64,000 nt of DNA from Mikania micrantha (GCA_009363875.1 CM018690.1:16137692-16201691), one strand, 5' to 3'. Counted from the stretch's first letter, positions 33,814-46,740 are shown. The notes: generated from the letters alone by a model not told the origin. Made by a program: numbers and translations.

Positions 33814-35043
33814 CCCCGCGTGTTAAGTTGGCAAAATTTTTTTAAAAAGATCAGATCGCATCTGGAAATCATTTTTATAATTATGTTCGACCTGTTCTTC
33901 TCCCAAACGAAAAACCCACCATTTGTAAGTCTAAAACCTTCATCTTGAAGTATTCTAAACATCCGGATCGCACCCAGGAACATTTCTGCAAGCCCTGATC
34001 GTTGTTCTACGCACAGAAATCCGTCAGATTGGGTAACTATTCGTTTTATCCTACTAGTTTAACATTGTGTGGATTAAATTTAGTTTTGATTGTAATACTA
34101 TGATTATGGGTATTGATTATTCCCTAGTTGATAACTAGGGATAGTTAGAAACGAAGAACTTGTTGTTTTGATGGTGAAATCTTCGTTTTGAAGCCGGGAT
34201 AATGTCCGGTTGTTATGGAACCCATATCATTATATGATAACTAGTAGGATGGGTTGAATATGATTTTAAATGAAATATGGATTATGATCCATGAGTTAAA
34301 TGATGATTTTGATGAATTGATGTTAAAAATTATTAATAGTTATGATCATAAATGAATTTTGAATAAAAGAAGTAATTGAGATCATAACTAATATAATAAA
34401 CATCAATTATTTGATGAAATGCCTAAGGGAGGCATGAGATGTAATTATAATAATTGACTAAAACTTGCTAAAGACAGTAAGATAAAGTCAATTATGTGAT
34501 AAATTGACTTTGAAGAAGTCAAACCAGTCAAGTGCGTTGAACTTGATTGTATGTGTTATATGTATTGAATATAGTTGTATATGTGTGAATATGCAACTAG
34601 GTATTGGTGGTAAAAATTAAAGGATAGGCCACAGAAGTGGAAAAGAGGTTGTAGGAAGTGAACAACCGCTTGAACCAGGTAAGTTACCCAACTTACTGTA
34701 ACATTACATATAAGTAGTAGAAAGAGTCTACTTGTGTACTTGATATATGTGAATAATGTAAATATGTGATTGAAACTATGGGATGAGAAATCCTTTAGTT
34801 TGTGTTTGTTAAGTTTCAATGGGAAACGTATATGCAATATATTTGCATTAGAATAACCGGATGACCCGGTGATTAATTAATATGATTTTGGTGTTTATAT
34901 AATGATGGTGCATAACTTGATTAATGAAACTAATGGAATTAAAAGACCTATGAGAAGGCGTTATTAGTTTCAAAACGAATGTTATGCTTGTGTGGTATGC
35001 ATAGTATAAATGCATTAAAATTTAGCCGGATGAGCCGGTGAAA

Positions 35044-35242
35044 TTGATTTAATTGAACCACAAATGTGTGGTTAACCGGTTAATCCGGGAACTAAATTGT
35101 TGAACCACAAATGTGTGGTTAACAGGTTAATCCGGGAACTAAATTGTTGAACCACAAATGTGTGGCTAACCGGTTAATCCGGGAACTAAATTGTTGAACC
35201 ACAAATGTGTGGCTAACCGGTTAATCCGGGAATTGAATTATT
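35044..35242 (+). repeat. Four ~47-bp tandem repeats in the solo LTR
   Basis: The unit 'ttgaaccacaaatgtgtggt' followed by 'taaccggttaatccggga' occurs four times with few changes. Each unit contains the palindrome 'ccacaaatgtgtgg'. Two diverged units recur at 35605-35680. Confidence 0.93.
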
Positions 35243-35244
35243 TA

Positions 35245-35600
35245 TGACTCCATAATGGTGGATAGCCAGAGGTGCTGGCAATTGTCTTAGATGGAAGTAC
35301 CGGTGGGTGAACATCTTAAGACTTAATTGAATTATGACTCCACAATGGTGGATAGCCAGAGGTGCTGGCAATTGTCTAGATGGAAGTACCGGTGGGTGAA
35401 CATCTTAGACTTAATAATTATGACTCCACAATGGTGGATAGCCAGAGGTGCTGGCAATTGTCTTAGATGGAAGGACCGGTGGGTGAACATCTTAAGACTT
35501 GATTGAATTATGACTCCACGATGGTGGATAGCTAGAGGTGCTAGCAATTGTCTTAGATGGAAGGACCGGTGGGTGAACATCTTAAGACTTAATATATGTA
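35245..35600 (+). repeat. Four ~85-90-bp tandem repeats in the solo LTR
   Basis: Units start with 'atgactcca.aatggtggat' near 35246, 35335, 35420 and 35510. They carry 'gccagaggtgctggc' (inverted repeat) and 'accggtgggtgaacatctt'. The minus-strand open frame here is a by-product of the repeat. Confidence 0.93.
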
Positions 35601-36444
35601 TGATACCACAAATGTGTGGATAACCGGTTAATCCGGAAACTAAATTATTGAAACCACAGGTGTGTGGGTAATTGGTTAAGCCAATGAAATATATAAATAT
35701 ATATATATATATTTGGTGTTTTAAATTTAGCCAGAAGTGCTGGTGGTAGAGTTGGATTAGATAATATAATCATATTTGTGAAAATGTTCCATTAAGGGAA
35801 ATAAATGCACCCTGTATGTTGGGTGCAAGTTGATGTTTGAATATGATATATTATTATATAAACATGATAAACATCCATATGATATATATGTGGATGTGTT
35901 AAAAATTAGTTTTGGGAACTCTGGGAGGGGTTACTTACTTAGTTCATATGAACTAATTGTGACTTATATGTGATGTTACAGGTCAAAGATAGACATGCAT
36001 CGGGTGATCAGATCGTGCACGTTGTGAAGCAGAACCAAACGTTATGTAAAGCCTGTGGTGGTATTAAACTTAAACACACTAGTTTTTATTAATCATAAAC
36101 GTAAATGATTTGAAATTAAGTGTGTTTAAATCATGAAATGTTAATTTCACGCTTCCGAACATAATTTATGAAAAAGTTTTAATCTGGAACCTAAATAGGA
36201 CACGTGTAAGCGTGTGAAAAGTTTGGGTGTTACAAAAATACATAAACTTAATAACTTCAATAAAAGTAATTAACGTATGTGCAACCTATAAAAGTTATTG
36301 AAATGGTTGGATGCATGCATATATCACCAACCATTCTTCTTTACTTGATTCCTAAAATTACAAAATATATACAATGTAATTAAAGATTTTGAAAAAGTAG
36401 ATGTCATGTATATGTTGATTGAATGAAATCATATGTTGGTTTAG

Positions 36445-36672
36445 TTTTTTTTTTGAGCAGCGAAGGTCTCAATCGTGTGAGCCCACTGTTTCCAGGCCAT
36501 GTCACCAAAGTCTAGTTACCTGGACCTTCCATGAGCCACCACAACCACCCCAGGAGGAAATCTCACTGGGAAAACCCCCTGAGATCCTTTTTTTCTCTGC
36601 GGGAGGGATTTGAACCCAAAACCTCCCATTTGAAAGAATCTTGAGATACCATTGAGACAACGCCTCATTGGT
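36445..36672 (-). mobile_element. tRNA-derived SINE
   Basis: On the minus strand it has an A-box-like 'tgtctcaatggta', a clear B box 'gggttcaaatccc', a body of about 150 bases and an end 'gctgctc' plus poly(A). The target duplication is ATATGTTGGTTTAG (36431-36444) against ATATGTTAGTTTAG (36673-36686), 13 of 14 identical. Confidence 0.9.
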
Positions 36673-36996
36673 ATATGTTAGTTTAGTAATTCGGGTGAAA
36701 TATGAAATGAAAAAAATTCAAGTGAGAGATTAGATGCCAAGAAAAACTTCATTTTATTAATAGATAATATACGATGTATTACATCTCTAATTAGAGAGTA
36801 TAACAAAAGCCAATTAAATTTATGTTAGTTCCTAATATTTATATATCACTTATATCGATCGCATTATATTCTTATAATTTTAATTATACTTATTTTTTAA
36901 AAATATTTTTTAATGTTAAAACAGATAAAAGTAGTGTTATTGGTACATCGATGTACCAATATCTCAAGCCTCTATATCTTACATATGTACAGCATA

Positions 36997-37239
36997 TTTT
37001 TTTTGAACAGTGAATTTCATGTATGTGATCTTAATCGGATTCAACATAAATTGTTGCCCCAGATGTACTGGAACCCAATGAAATGGACAAACCATCACCC
37101 CGTCATCGAGAAACCTAGATAATGTCTTAGGATCATCGTTTGGCTTGGAATGTCCTTTCATGCTCAGAAATGGTCTAGAACCCATGACCTACCGATTCAC
37201 AAGCCGAAGTGTAGACCAGTGGGCTGTACATTTCAGGAC
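36997..37239 (-). mobile_element. tRNA-derived SINE, second adjacent copy
   Basis: The minus-strand head has a B-box-like 'gggttctagacc' and 'cccactggtctacac' in the A-box area. The 3' end is 'ctgttc' plus poly(A). The duplication ACATATGTACAGCATA (36981-36996) against ACATATGTACAACATA (37240-37255) matches at 15 of 16 bases. The head differs from the 36445 copy, so it is another subfamily. Confidence 0.88.
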
Positions 37240-37450
37240 ACATATGTACAACATATAACATCCATGCACTAATGAAAGAAGTAGGTGGAAATGTGAATCA
37301 ATATATTCTGGTAAATGATTTCGCCATGTAAAATATCTTCATCAAATCTACTTGTCCTTGAAACAATATTCTCTTTCATCATATAAAAGATATTGCAATT
37401 TGACTATTTCTTGAGATTGTTTGGATTTAAGTTGGTTTAAAAAAATAACA

Positions 37451-38404
37451 CTAAGGTGCTGTTTGTTTTTGAAAAGGTAAAACGTCTGCAGTCTGTGCAC
37501 CACATCTGCAGCAGGCAGTCTGTGCACCACATCTGCAGCAGAAGAGCTAAACTAAACGTCTGCAATCTGTAGCAAGAAAACTGTTTGTTTTTTACATCTG
37601 CAAACTGTTAAAAAAATCTGAAATTTAAATACACTGATCCAAAAATAACATCAGGAAGCATCAAACCACAAAATCAAATCAGAAAGCATCAAACCACAAA
37701 ATCCAACAATAACATCAAACCACAAAATCAAACCTTATCCTCAAATCAAGAAGTAATCACGAACATAATTCACAACGATCAAAAGCACATAATTCACAAG
37801 TAAACATCGCTGAAAGTCAAAACGATTGCGGCACCAGCTTTCAGTTGATTGAAACTATCTTTACGATATAAAAAAACGTAATCTTGTAAACAACAATTTT
37901 GTGAATAAATCATTTATCCTCAAATTAAGAATTAATCAAGAACACACAACCATATTCATCTACAAAATTAACCTCAAATCAAGAATTAATCAAGAACATA
38001 CAACCATATTAGATCCAAAAGTGTAAAAAAAAAGATGAATACCTTTCAAAAAAAGATGCACCGGAGGTGGAGTAGCAGCGCCGATGGTAGCGGGGAGGAC
38101 GCGGGGAGGAGCGTCGATGGTGGTAGTAGCCGGCAGTGGTAGCAGCTCTTGGTGGTAGCCTCTGATTTTGATGGAAGGGGTGACGGGAACAAAGGGAAAG
38201 GGAGAGTTGTGTGAGTTTTCTAACCTAGAAGAGGCTTGAAGACCTGAGAAGTGGGTATACCATGTCTGCAGGAAAAAGAGGTTTCGTGGACATTTTTTAA
38301 TGAAATATCTGCGAAAAACAAACACTTTTCATTAGCCCGTGGCCTGCGGAACGCAGACAAAAGAGGTTTAGAAGAGCTTTTTCATAAAAACAATCACCAC
38401 CTAG
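37451..38404. mobile_element. hAT-like non-autonomous element
   Basis: The left end CTAAGGTGCTGTTTGTTTTT and the right end (reverse complement) CTAGGTGGTGATTGTTTTT form TIRs. The subterminal part holds a 29-base direct duplication around 'gtctgtgcaccacatctgca' (about 37490-37545). A GC-rich stretch at 38050-38230 may be a decayed exon or captured DNA, but I recognise no protein. No convincing 8-bp duplication remains. Confidence 0.6.
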
Positions 38405-40290
38405 ATCTATCATAACATTTGCTCCTAAGTTTCTACAAACTAAATTGCAAATTGTTCAGGTTTAAACTTATGGTCTTTTTATCTAAGAGACAAACTTATA
38501 TCATGTGTTTAACTTAGTTAAATGATAACTATTATATCACAGAAATAGGTAATAGACCCGTGTTGTACACGAATTTTACGAAATAAAAATTGTGTGATTT
38601 TATAATTCTTTATTATATTAAAACTAATATTTCTGAGAAAACTTACATCATAAAATAAGTAATTTTTATCTTTAAAAAGAATATATTATCATTATAAAAA
38701 AAAGATTAAAATTTCACGTTTTTCAGCATCATGCGATTTGTAGTGCGTTATTATGTTTTTTTTCATTAAATATGTTTTTTTATCTAAGATGATGAATATT
38801 AAACAACATACTAGTGAAATAACACTATTTTGTACTTGTAATATATAAAACATAATAATAAAATAAAAGTAAATTTATTATATACTTCAAAATAATAACA
38901 AAAAAACTTAAAATTATTTAAAACGTAAACACAATTATGATTAAATATAATACAATTATGTGAAATGTTTTCTAAAATAATAAGTTTAGAGACTTTTAAT
39001 TTAAATAAATAAAAATAATAATAAATTAATTAACACAAAATGAAATAAAACATAAAATTCTAAGATAAGTGAATATTAAATAATGATGTAAAATTAATAA
39101 AAATTACTATAACAATAAATATGTCCTTAAAAAATTAAAAGGATTGCACTTATCATTTTCTTATTTCTGGTCTTTTCCTGGGGTTCTTATTTTTATAATT
39201 AAAAGGCCTTTTACAAGAAGGTTATCTTTTTGCATTTATTTAATGCTAAATATATTTGAAAAGAAGCTAATTTTGGATTGATTTATGTCTGATTTGACAA
39301 AATAGCAAAATGTTCTTTATTTAAATTACATCTTTCTCTTGATAACATATTTTTCTTTTAAATTTCTCCATCATTCTCTAAGTGCTTCTTACAATATAGT
39401 TCATTGTTGATTAATATTTGATGTTTTCTTTACAATGTAATTAAGGATTGCTTTACTTATGTTATATAAATAAATAATATATCAACAATTAACTTCACGA
39501 ATGTAGTTCACAACTAATTATGATGGATCATGTAGACGAAACATATATGATGGTTGTTGCTAATATAAACTAAACACCGGATACAAAATTTGAACACATT
39601 CCTATCTAATAAACAAGTACTTTTGGTAACACTAGTTTGGATTATAATTAGCCACCTATATTTTATAAATTACATTTTCTCAATACGTATAATATACATG
39701 TGTTTCTAAGCTAGTATAATGTAAAACAAGCAAATACATTTAAATTACCTAAGACTTAGTGTATAATTTATCATGGAATTTCTCCTTTTGTTCATCGAAA
39801 AGTTTGTAGTTCAGCTTTAAATCCATGATTCTTATCAGCTTAGACTATGTGAGATCGTAGGTCAAATCTCGCCCAAAGTTTTCGGTAGGGGTTTACTGTA
39901 TAGCGAGCTTCCTCATGAGGATCACGTGAATCACAACAACAGAAAGAGTCTATCCCGATGAAAAAAGTTAGCCCTGTCCCGACGACATTTTGTTGGTATA
40001 GGTAAACTCGCCCTGTCCCGACGACATTTCGTTGGGAAAACGTTCGTCGGTATAAGGGGCCAGAATTGTCAAGTTCTCAAAGATGTCCTCCCTTCCACCC
40101 GGTTAACAGCTTTGCTCGACCCAACAACCCGATTTTGACCCGACTACACTCCACGTGTTTCCAGTTGGTTCCGACTCAATTAAAAATAATTTAGTCAAGT
40201 CCTTTACCGCGTTAATTGATTCAAATCAACAATTAATCGGATTAACAGCTATACCATTCAAAATCGTTACCTAAAATACTCAACATAAAC
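38405..40290. other. No gene seen; possible Helitron-type end and CACTA-type repeats
   Basis: Near 38545-38580 the phrase 'gacccgtgttgtacacgaat' has a small hairpin (cgtgtacaacacg) of the kind near Helitron 3' ends. At 39975-40060 'tgtcccgacgacatttcgtt' is directly repeated, a CACTA-like subterminal word. The rest is AT-rich. Confidence 0.4.
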
Positions 40291-43200
40291 TGTCACGCCC
40301 CCAAATTTCAACTAACGGAATCATACCGTTTAGGGCGTGACAAACCAGGATCTCAGTCATTAGACACAGCGAAAGACCTCTATATACTTTTAAACATAAT
40401 TCAGTCTTAATTTGAAAAATCAAAGTTTAACATTGCGGAAGCGTTTGAAAATCAATAACAAAGTGTAACAGTTGTAAAACCATAATTTCAAAGTTCTGTG
40501 TTTTAAATTAACAATCAAAATAAACTGTATGCATGAGACTCAACGTCCTAGTCCCTGCTTGTCCTTGCTTGTGCCTTAGTGTCCTGAGAAAACATGTAAA
40601 TCAAGTCAACACAAAGGTTGGTGCATACACAGGTTTGTATGAATAATCACAAATGTTTGAACCAAATGTTTGAACAAGCTGTTTGTAAGAAATGTTTGCA
40701 GATCACATAATCACACATTGCATAGTCATGATAGCTAGTCATTGTACTATTTACATAAGCGGTCGACACTGAAGCTGACTGTTAGTATGTTGTTGCATGT
40801 TTTGCCTTTCCACTATTGTCTAACACAAACAATAGTAATGTTGATTGGCTAGTTAAACACCTGCGTAGACCTAAAATCTACCAAGTGAGGTTTGTCAAAC
40901 CCTATAAAACTATCTTCAACTACCACGCTTTGCACTACGGCAAACTAATCGGTTCGAAATGTAAGGACTTTTAGTGTTATGTTCGCACTTATAGTAAACA
41001 GCTAACTCATGCAAGTGATATGTATCCAAAAGCTTTGTTTGCACATGTTTTCTCCCCCAGAACAGTAAAATAAGAAAAGGGGCCGTGTACGCACCTTAGT
41101 ATGCAACAGAATGATCACGTGTTTGAAAATTCGCGTAGATAATCTTCTACGAATAATCCGTGTAATTTACGATAACGTTTCGTTATTTGAAATGTCAAAT
41201 CGGGTTTGTGATTGCATACGTGTCAACACACGTATTTAGAATGTTTGAAACATATATACAAAGGTATGCACGCTTTCGAATTCATTTGTTTAAATTGTAT
41301 TGACGTATACTATCTCATTTTAATGCACGTAGTTACACCCGATTAGAATTTTGAGTTAAAATATAAATTTTATCATTTCATTACGTTTGGAATTAAATTC
41401 TGGTTCCAACGCAACTGAAACGGGTTAAAACGGATTTAAAACGAATGACTTATGACAAAAATACCAAAAATGGTATTTTTGTATAAAACCAATGACCCTC
41501 GGATTCGAACCCGCGACCACCCCTTCACCGCACACACTCCTTACCATCTCCCCTGGTTCAGATTTTTGTTAACAGATTGATTTTAAATAGTTTTAACCTT
41601 TTACAGGTCGATTGCCCTTAGTTCCCATAACTAAACCATTCTTGCTCTGATCGGTCCCCAATTCGAACCCGATCGAAACTCAAACCTTAGGGTTATTGTT
41701 CTAGGGATACAACCGAGTCTATAGATGGTTTTAAATACAAAAATAAGTCACTATAACCTGATTATTTGGGTGTACACAGGTTCGAACTCAAATCCTAAGA
41801 TTCACCAATCAATAGAATCAAATCCGTTTGTATTAATCAATAAAATCATAGGGTTTTTATTAACAATGAAATTTCGACCCTTTCTGTGTAAATTAATTCG
41901 ATTTCCAAGTTCGTTTGGGTCAAAACCCCCAAATCCATTTAACCGACGAACCCTAGAATTCACAACCATTTAATTCTCAGTTGTTATATAAAATTAACAT
42001 GGGCTTTTCATTAAAAAGGTGTTTCCGAAACTATGGGTGTGTTTTAATTTGATTATAGAACTTGTTTGGTTATAAACCCCCAAATCGTTTTTTAGGATAA
42101 ACCCTAGAACTTGAAATCCTATAATTCGATGTTAAAAGCCGAAATTGAGACAATGTAACTCTTAGTCGGCCATTTTAGGTTGAGTAGGATTAGATTTTTA
42201 CCTTGTTTGATGTCCAATTGAAGTGATTCGACTTTTAGGTTAAGTTTCGACCGACCTTCGATCCAATTTCCACACCCGAGCTTCTGAGATCGAATTTTTG
42301 TATGTAGAGAACTCTAAAAGTGCCGACTTGTGCTTCTGTAAGTTCAATTGTGAAGATTTTGATCGAATTATGTGGTATTGATATGCATTTGTAACGGTTT
42401 TGACTTAATGAGGTGTTAACCGAGTTAATTCGATGATTTATGTTCAAATAACGCATTATAGTTGTTAATAATCATCAATGGAATGATTATTGACAGATTA
42501 ATTTCAGTTACAAGTCTCATTATTGCGAATTTCAAATTCTAGTTGATAAATCATACGAATTTTGACTTCCAAAAGTCAAAATCTCCTCTTTGATGATATT
42601 ACAAGTATGATCCTTGTATTTTTAATGTTTCTAAACCCTTTTTGTTCAATTTTGATTCTTTTAGTTTGACATTGTATGATTTCGTACAGTTTCTGTTAGT
42701 TTTGGGTTAACGGGGTTAATCCGGAATGCCGAATTGTCACATAAACCGTAATCCAAAACCATATAAATAGTGTATAAAACCGAATTAAAACCACAAAAAT
42801 ACTCGGTTGATCATTTTGCACAAGTTTGTACGATCTAAACACTAAAACAAACTCTTAAACTCGAAAGATTAAGCTCTACAGTTTCTGGTTCGTGTGTCCC
42901 TTGTTCCTCAGTCGAAAACCATCCAAACGCAAATCCAGGTTCACATTCTATGCATCAAACTACTCGGTTTTCAATCCTAAACAATAACCCTATGATTTTG
43001 GTTGCAATCAGATCTTGAAACGGTTGAATTTGATCAAAATAAGATTAGGGTTTGTGAAGTTTTAAGAACTGATTTGGAAAATCCCAGAATTTCATGTTAA
43101 ATGGTTGAATTTGGACCGACCATCCCACTGTTGTTTGATTTACCCTTCGGGGGAGGCCCGCAGTGATAGTTTACTACTTCAGCATTGTTAGGAATGCTAG

Positions 43201-43625
43201 AACGTGGCCAGAACATCATTTTGTTAACATCAATTGATCTGCTTAACTTGCTAGTTCATTTTAACTATGTTCATTATGCTTTGTGTTCACATATGACATC
43301 ATTTATAACATTTTGTAAACATATTTGGTGTGAGTGTTCAAACCTATGAAACTCACCAAGTATTCGTAGTTGACACTTGATTTTAAACATGTTTCAGATG
43401 GAAATGACAAGTTAGCTATATTAACGAGCTTGGATTAGCTTACATTTAATTTGTATTCAATGTATTAGAATTGAAAGGATGTAATAGTTAGGGTTTGATC
43501 ATTTGAAGCAATGTAATAAATGTTTGAGTTTAATGTATAAACTATTTACAACTTTATATCTTATGCTATAAACAATCTACACTTTGTGTCGCTCTGATGT
43601 TTCCGCCATCGGTCGGGATGTTACA
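40291..43625. mobile_element. LTR-like 3.3 kb insertion with two outward-facing ends
   Basis: It starts TGTCACGCCCCC and ends CGGGATGTTACA. Flanks TAAAC and AAAAC agree at four of five bases. The left end read on the minus strand ('caccaacctttgtgttgactt', then 'catgttttctcagg') and the right end on the plus strand ('caccaagtattcgtagttgac', then 'catgtttcagatgg') both look like LTR U5 regions. A plausible TATA box (tataaatag) for the plus-strand end lies at about 42763. No protein-coding domain is present. Solo LTR is one reading; two fused LTRs of different families is another. Confidence 0.5.
41480..41575 (-). repeat. tRNA-like B-box stretch, possibly SINE-derived
   Basis: On the minus strand 'gcgggttcgaatccgagg' is a perfect B box preceded by 'agatggtaaggagtg'. 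No A-rich tail or target duplication is visible, so it may be a chance match or an old SINE within the LTR-like insertion. Confidence 0.3.
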
Positions 43626-44452
43626 AAAACCGTAGCGAAATTTGTATCAAAATTGATAAAATTACTACTTAAAAATAACTTAATAAAATCTGTAGCAAAA
43701 TGGGAAATTAAATATGTAAAAAATATTTTGAGAAAATTAGTAGCAAAATAAAGAAATAAATGTAAAATAAAACCTCACTAATATATGTAGCAAAATATAT
43801 AGCATATTTGCTAGGGAAAAATTTTGTATTGGCTATGAATTAGTTACGGACTCATTTCATAACGCTTTAGCTACGAATATTAAATTTGTAGCAAAACTGA
43901 TTGCTTAAAAATAATTTAATAAAATCTATAGAAAAATAGAAAAGATAAATACCTAAAAAATATTTTGAGAAAACTAGTAGCAAAATTAAGAAAATAATTA
44001 TTAAAAAAATTAATAAATTCCGTAGCAAAATATATAGCAAATTCGAAAAATAATTATTTAGAAAAATATTTTAATAAGTTCCTTGGGAAAAAATCGTAGT
44101 GAATTGAGAATATAAATATTTTAATAAAATTCATAGAAAAATCCATTGCAAATTTGAGAAATAAATATTTTGAAAAAAAAAAAAACATAATTTAAATAAA
44201 AGACAAATCAAAATTCATAACAAATTGAGTCTATTGGTTTGATTGAGTTGATCTTGGTAAAAACTAAGTTAGATTATAATCACTTTTTGTTAGTCTAAGT
44301 GAAACTTGTTTAATCTTGGTTAATCACATACGAAGATTATTATATATAAACACATTAGATCGAGCTTAATAACACCTAAATATATTGGTTAAATGTGTCC
44401 TATTAATTAAAAGATATGTTCACCGTAGCAAATAGCTATTTTTGTAGTAGTG
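43626..44452. mobile_element. CACTA transposon end with subterminal repeats
   Basis: The right edge, read on the minus strand, is CACTACTACAAAAATAGCTA, a classical CACTA terminus. Inwards the words 'gtagcaaaat' and 'aaataaatatt' recur more than ten times. The other end is not in the adjacent sequence. The LTR-like insertion at 40291-43625 borders it on the left. Confidence 0.7.
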
Positions 44453-45368
44453 ATGTTGCGTGCCTTTTTGATTTTCTCTTCAGGTATTTTAACTTTAAAA
44501 GGGTTAAATAGGTAATTTGATATTAAAAACAGAAAATATCTAATTGAATTTTTGGCCTTAAAAATTGTGTATTCCAATTAACGTATAAAAAAAGTGAATT
44601 TCAATCACAAAATGTTAAAGAGATGGAACCATCCTATGTTTACAAACCTAACAATAATTGTCTCCTGGAACCTCTCATGATCTAGGGACTTCAACCCTAA
44701 GACACTTGAGATTCTGTAGTTTTTTTAAAAATATATATATATATATATATTCTCTACTTACGGTGTGTTTAATACCTCCTAACTCAAATTAATATTTATT
44801 TTATTTGATATATAGATCTAACGAAACTAGAACAAGCTTAATAACACTAAAATCACCAACAAATCTGTCATAAAAAAATATAGAATACTAACAAACTATA
44901 AAGTTATGGATTGTGCATGCATCATCTAATGTAGGGAGGGTGATGTGATGGAACACCATGCTACTCACTCACAACCCCTCGAGTGATCACTTTTTTCCTC
45001 CTGCGAATCAAATGTAACACTTTATTCTTTCCATCTCTTTCTCTCTCTTAAATGTCTATTATAAAATATTACAAGAAAAATGTTAAAATGACCAGTAAAT
45101 AGTAAATACGTAAAAAATTATAGTGAAGATGTTGAATGACACTTAAATAACAGATAAAGAAAATCAAACTTTCAAGAGTTAGAGATGAACATAGAGAACC
45201 TATAAACAATACTTTTGATTTTCCAAAGCTCCAAGTTAGGGCCGTCTAAATTGCTCGATATTCGAAACTTGTTCGACATTCACTTGAGAATACTCAAAAA
45301 TATGGTCATTCGATTTATGCTAGGTTGAAAAGTGTTCAGTTCAACTCAATTGGCTCGATTTACTTTTT
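44453..45368. other. No gene seen
   Basis: AT-rich with a (TA)n tract at about 44729-44750. A stretch at 45245-45360 contains degenerate TTCGA/CTCGA words like those at 46540-46730. Confidence 0.45.
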
Positions 45369-45394
45369 TAATATATAATATATATACATATATA

Positions 45395-45713
45395 GGGGAA
45401 GGTTCCCTTAAAAAACTTTTTTTTTGTATGAAGGATAAGAATAATAAACCCTAATAATAAAACTAAAATTATAAAAACAAACCTTAAATCATAAAGATAA
45501 AACACAAAAACTAAAAAAACGTGTCCTAAAATCCAAATTCTAAAACTAGTTATTAAATCAAAAACCAAAAAAAAATATTGTAAGGTTTAATGAGACGGTT
45601 CCAATGTCATCGAAATAAGTTCAATCGGATTTCATTTGGGTCGGTTTTAGAGATTTTAAAAATCTTTTTTAGCCATCTTAGGTAAAATATATTTTTTCTT
45701 TGATCCCTGCCCT
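45395..45713. mobile_element. Small TIR element at a TA tract
   Basis: The left edge TAGGGGAAGGTTC follows a TA-rich tract, and the right edge (reverse complement) TAGGGCAGGGATC precedes another. The interior has degenerate 'aaaccctaa'-like words. A block at 45596-45690 ('cggttccaatg') is shared with 59650-59740. Confidence 0.55.
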
Positions 45714-45839
45714 ACATATATATCTATACATAAATATAATTACTATATATATTAAAACCCATGAAAAAGAACAGTATAATATTATTATTATATAAGTGAG
45801 TCCTGTTTATTATTATACTATATATATTATTATATATTA

Positions 45840-46219
45840 TACTATTTAAGTGTTCGATCCATGTAGTGGCGTTTTGAAAATTTAAACTTGGACTATCAGA
45901 AGCTTTTTAACTTTGAAAAGTAGTAAGCAGAAATAAAGTTATTAAATTTGAGATATTTGCTTAAGGATTTAAGTTTTTTTTAAATCAAACGATTGGTTGC
46001 CGGTGATACGAATTTTGTAAGTAGTTTTTTCTATTATTTTTATAACATATTTGTAATAATTTTGTATGATTTTATGTTTTATAAAAATTTGTCTAAAATT
46101 CGTGATGAGAGATTTGATTTAGTTATATATAACTTATGCTTTTACAAATGATATATAATACTAATTCTTGAGAGTGTACTATGATAACCCGTCGCAACGC
46201 GCGGGGCGAATAAAACTAG
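45840..46219 (+). mobile_element. Helitron-like 3' portion ending CTAG
   Basis: The end has a GC-rich potential hairpin (46188-46206, cccgtcgcaacgcgcgggg), about nine bases, then CTAG (46216-46219) followed by T. Its body is homologous to the minus-strand copies at 10262 and 12353. The 5' end is not identified and there is no Rep/helicase sequence. Confidence 0.65.
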
Positions 46220-46738
46220 TTATATATTATATTCAACATTTAACACACGATAGGTGATGTCTACCTCGTACTAATGTTGGCTGGTCTGATATAGTCCAAT
46301 AAAATACAAAAAATAAATCTTAATTAAAAACTAGATTAAGCTGAAAAATGGAAATAAACAATGTATCATTTTGTTTATTATGAGTGAATATTTAAACCAT
46401 TTCTTTATAAACTTATGCAATTAACATAGATATAAATAGATGAGAAGATGATATTATGTCATATCACCATAAAAGTATTTAGGTCATTTTCTAAAAGGCT
46501 AACACTTCCATCACCATTTTCGTTTTAGGTATGTGATACTAGAAATTTGCTCAACGCTTTCTTGAAAAATGCTTGGATCATATATATACCCACGTTCGAT
46601 TTTGGCTCGGTTGAAAAGTGCTCGGTATAGTTCAGTTTGATTCGAATTGTAAACGAACCAAACACAAGCAAAGGTATGCTCGGTTCAATTCGGCTTGTAA
46701 ACAGTCCCACTCCATGGAGCTCGCTTAGAACACAACCT

Positions 46739-46740
<2 letters not shown>
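46220..46740. other. No gene; degenerate 'CTCGGTT' repeats
   Basis: At 46540-46735 words like 'gctcggttgaaaagtgctcgg' recur in both orientations, as in other small hAT-type MITEs of this window. No termini are resolved. Confidence 0.4.

Larger units (their letters stand above)
33814..36234 (+). repeat. Solo LTR, right part
   Basis: It resumes the LTR begun at 23737 and ends GGGTGTTACA. AAAAT (36235-36239) duplicates the bases left of 23737. Removing the inner element and one CCCCG gives an LTR of about 2.74 kb with matching TGTAACA/TGTTACA ends and no internal region. It is therefore a solo LTR formed by LTR-LTR recombination before the young element landed in it. Confidence 0.92.

Noticed and set aside
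35332..35580. Repetitive minus-strand frame
   Set aside because: It is a by-product of the 88-bp tandem array.
35044..35600. Possible CRISPR-like array
   Set aside because: Units are contiguous tandem repeats without unique spacers in a plant LTR.
37990..38325. 111-codon minus-strand frame
   Set aside because: It lies within a hAT-like element and spans a GC-rich stretch. No family is recognised and the start is not supported.
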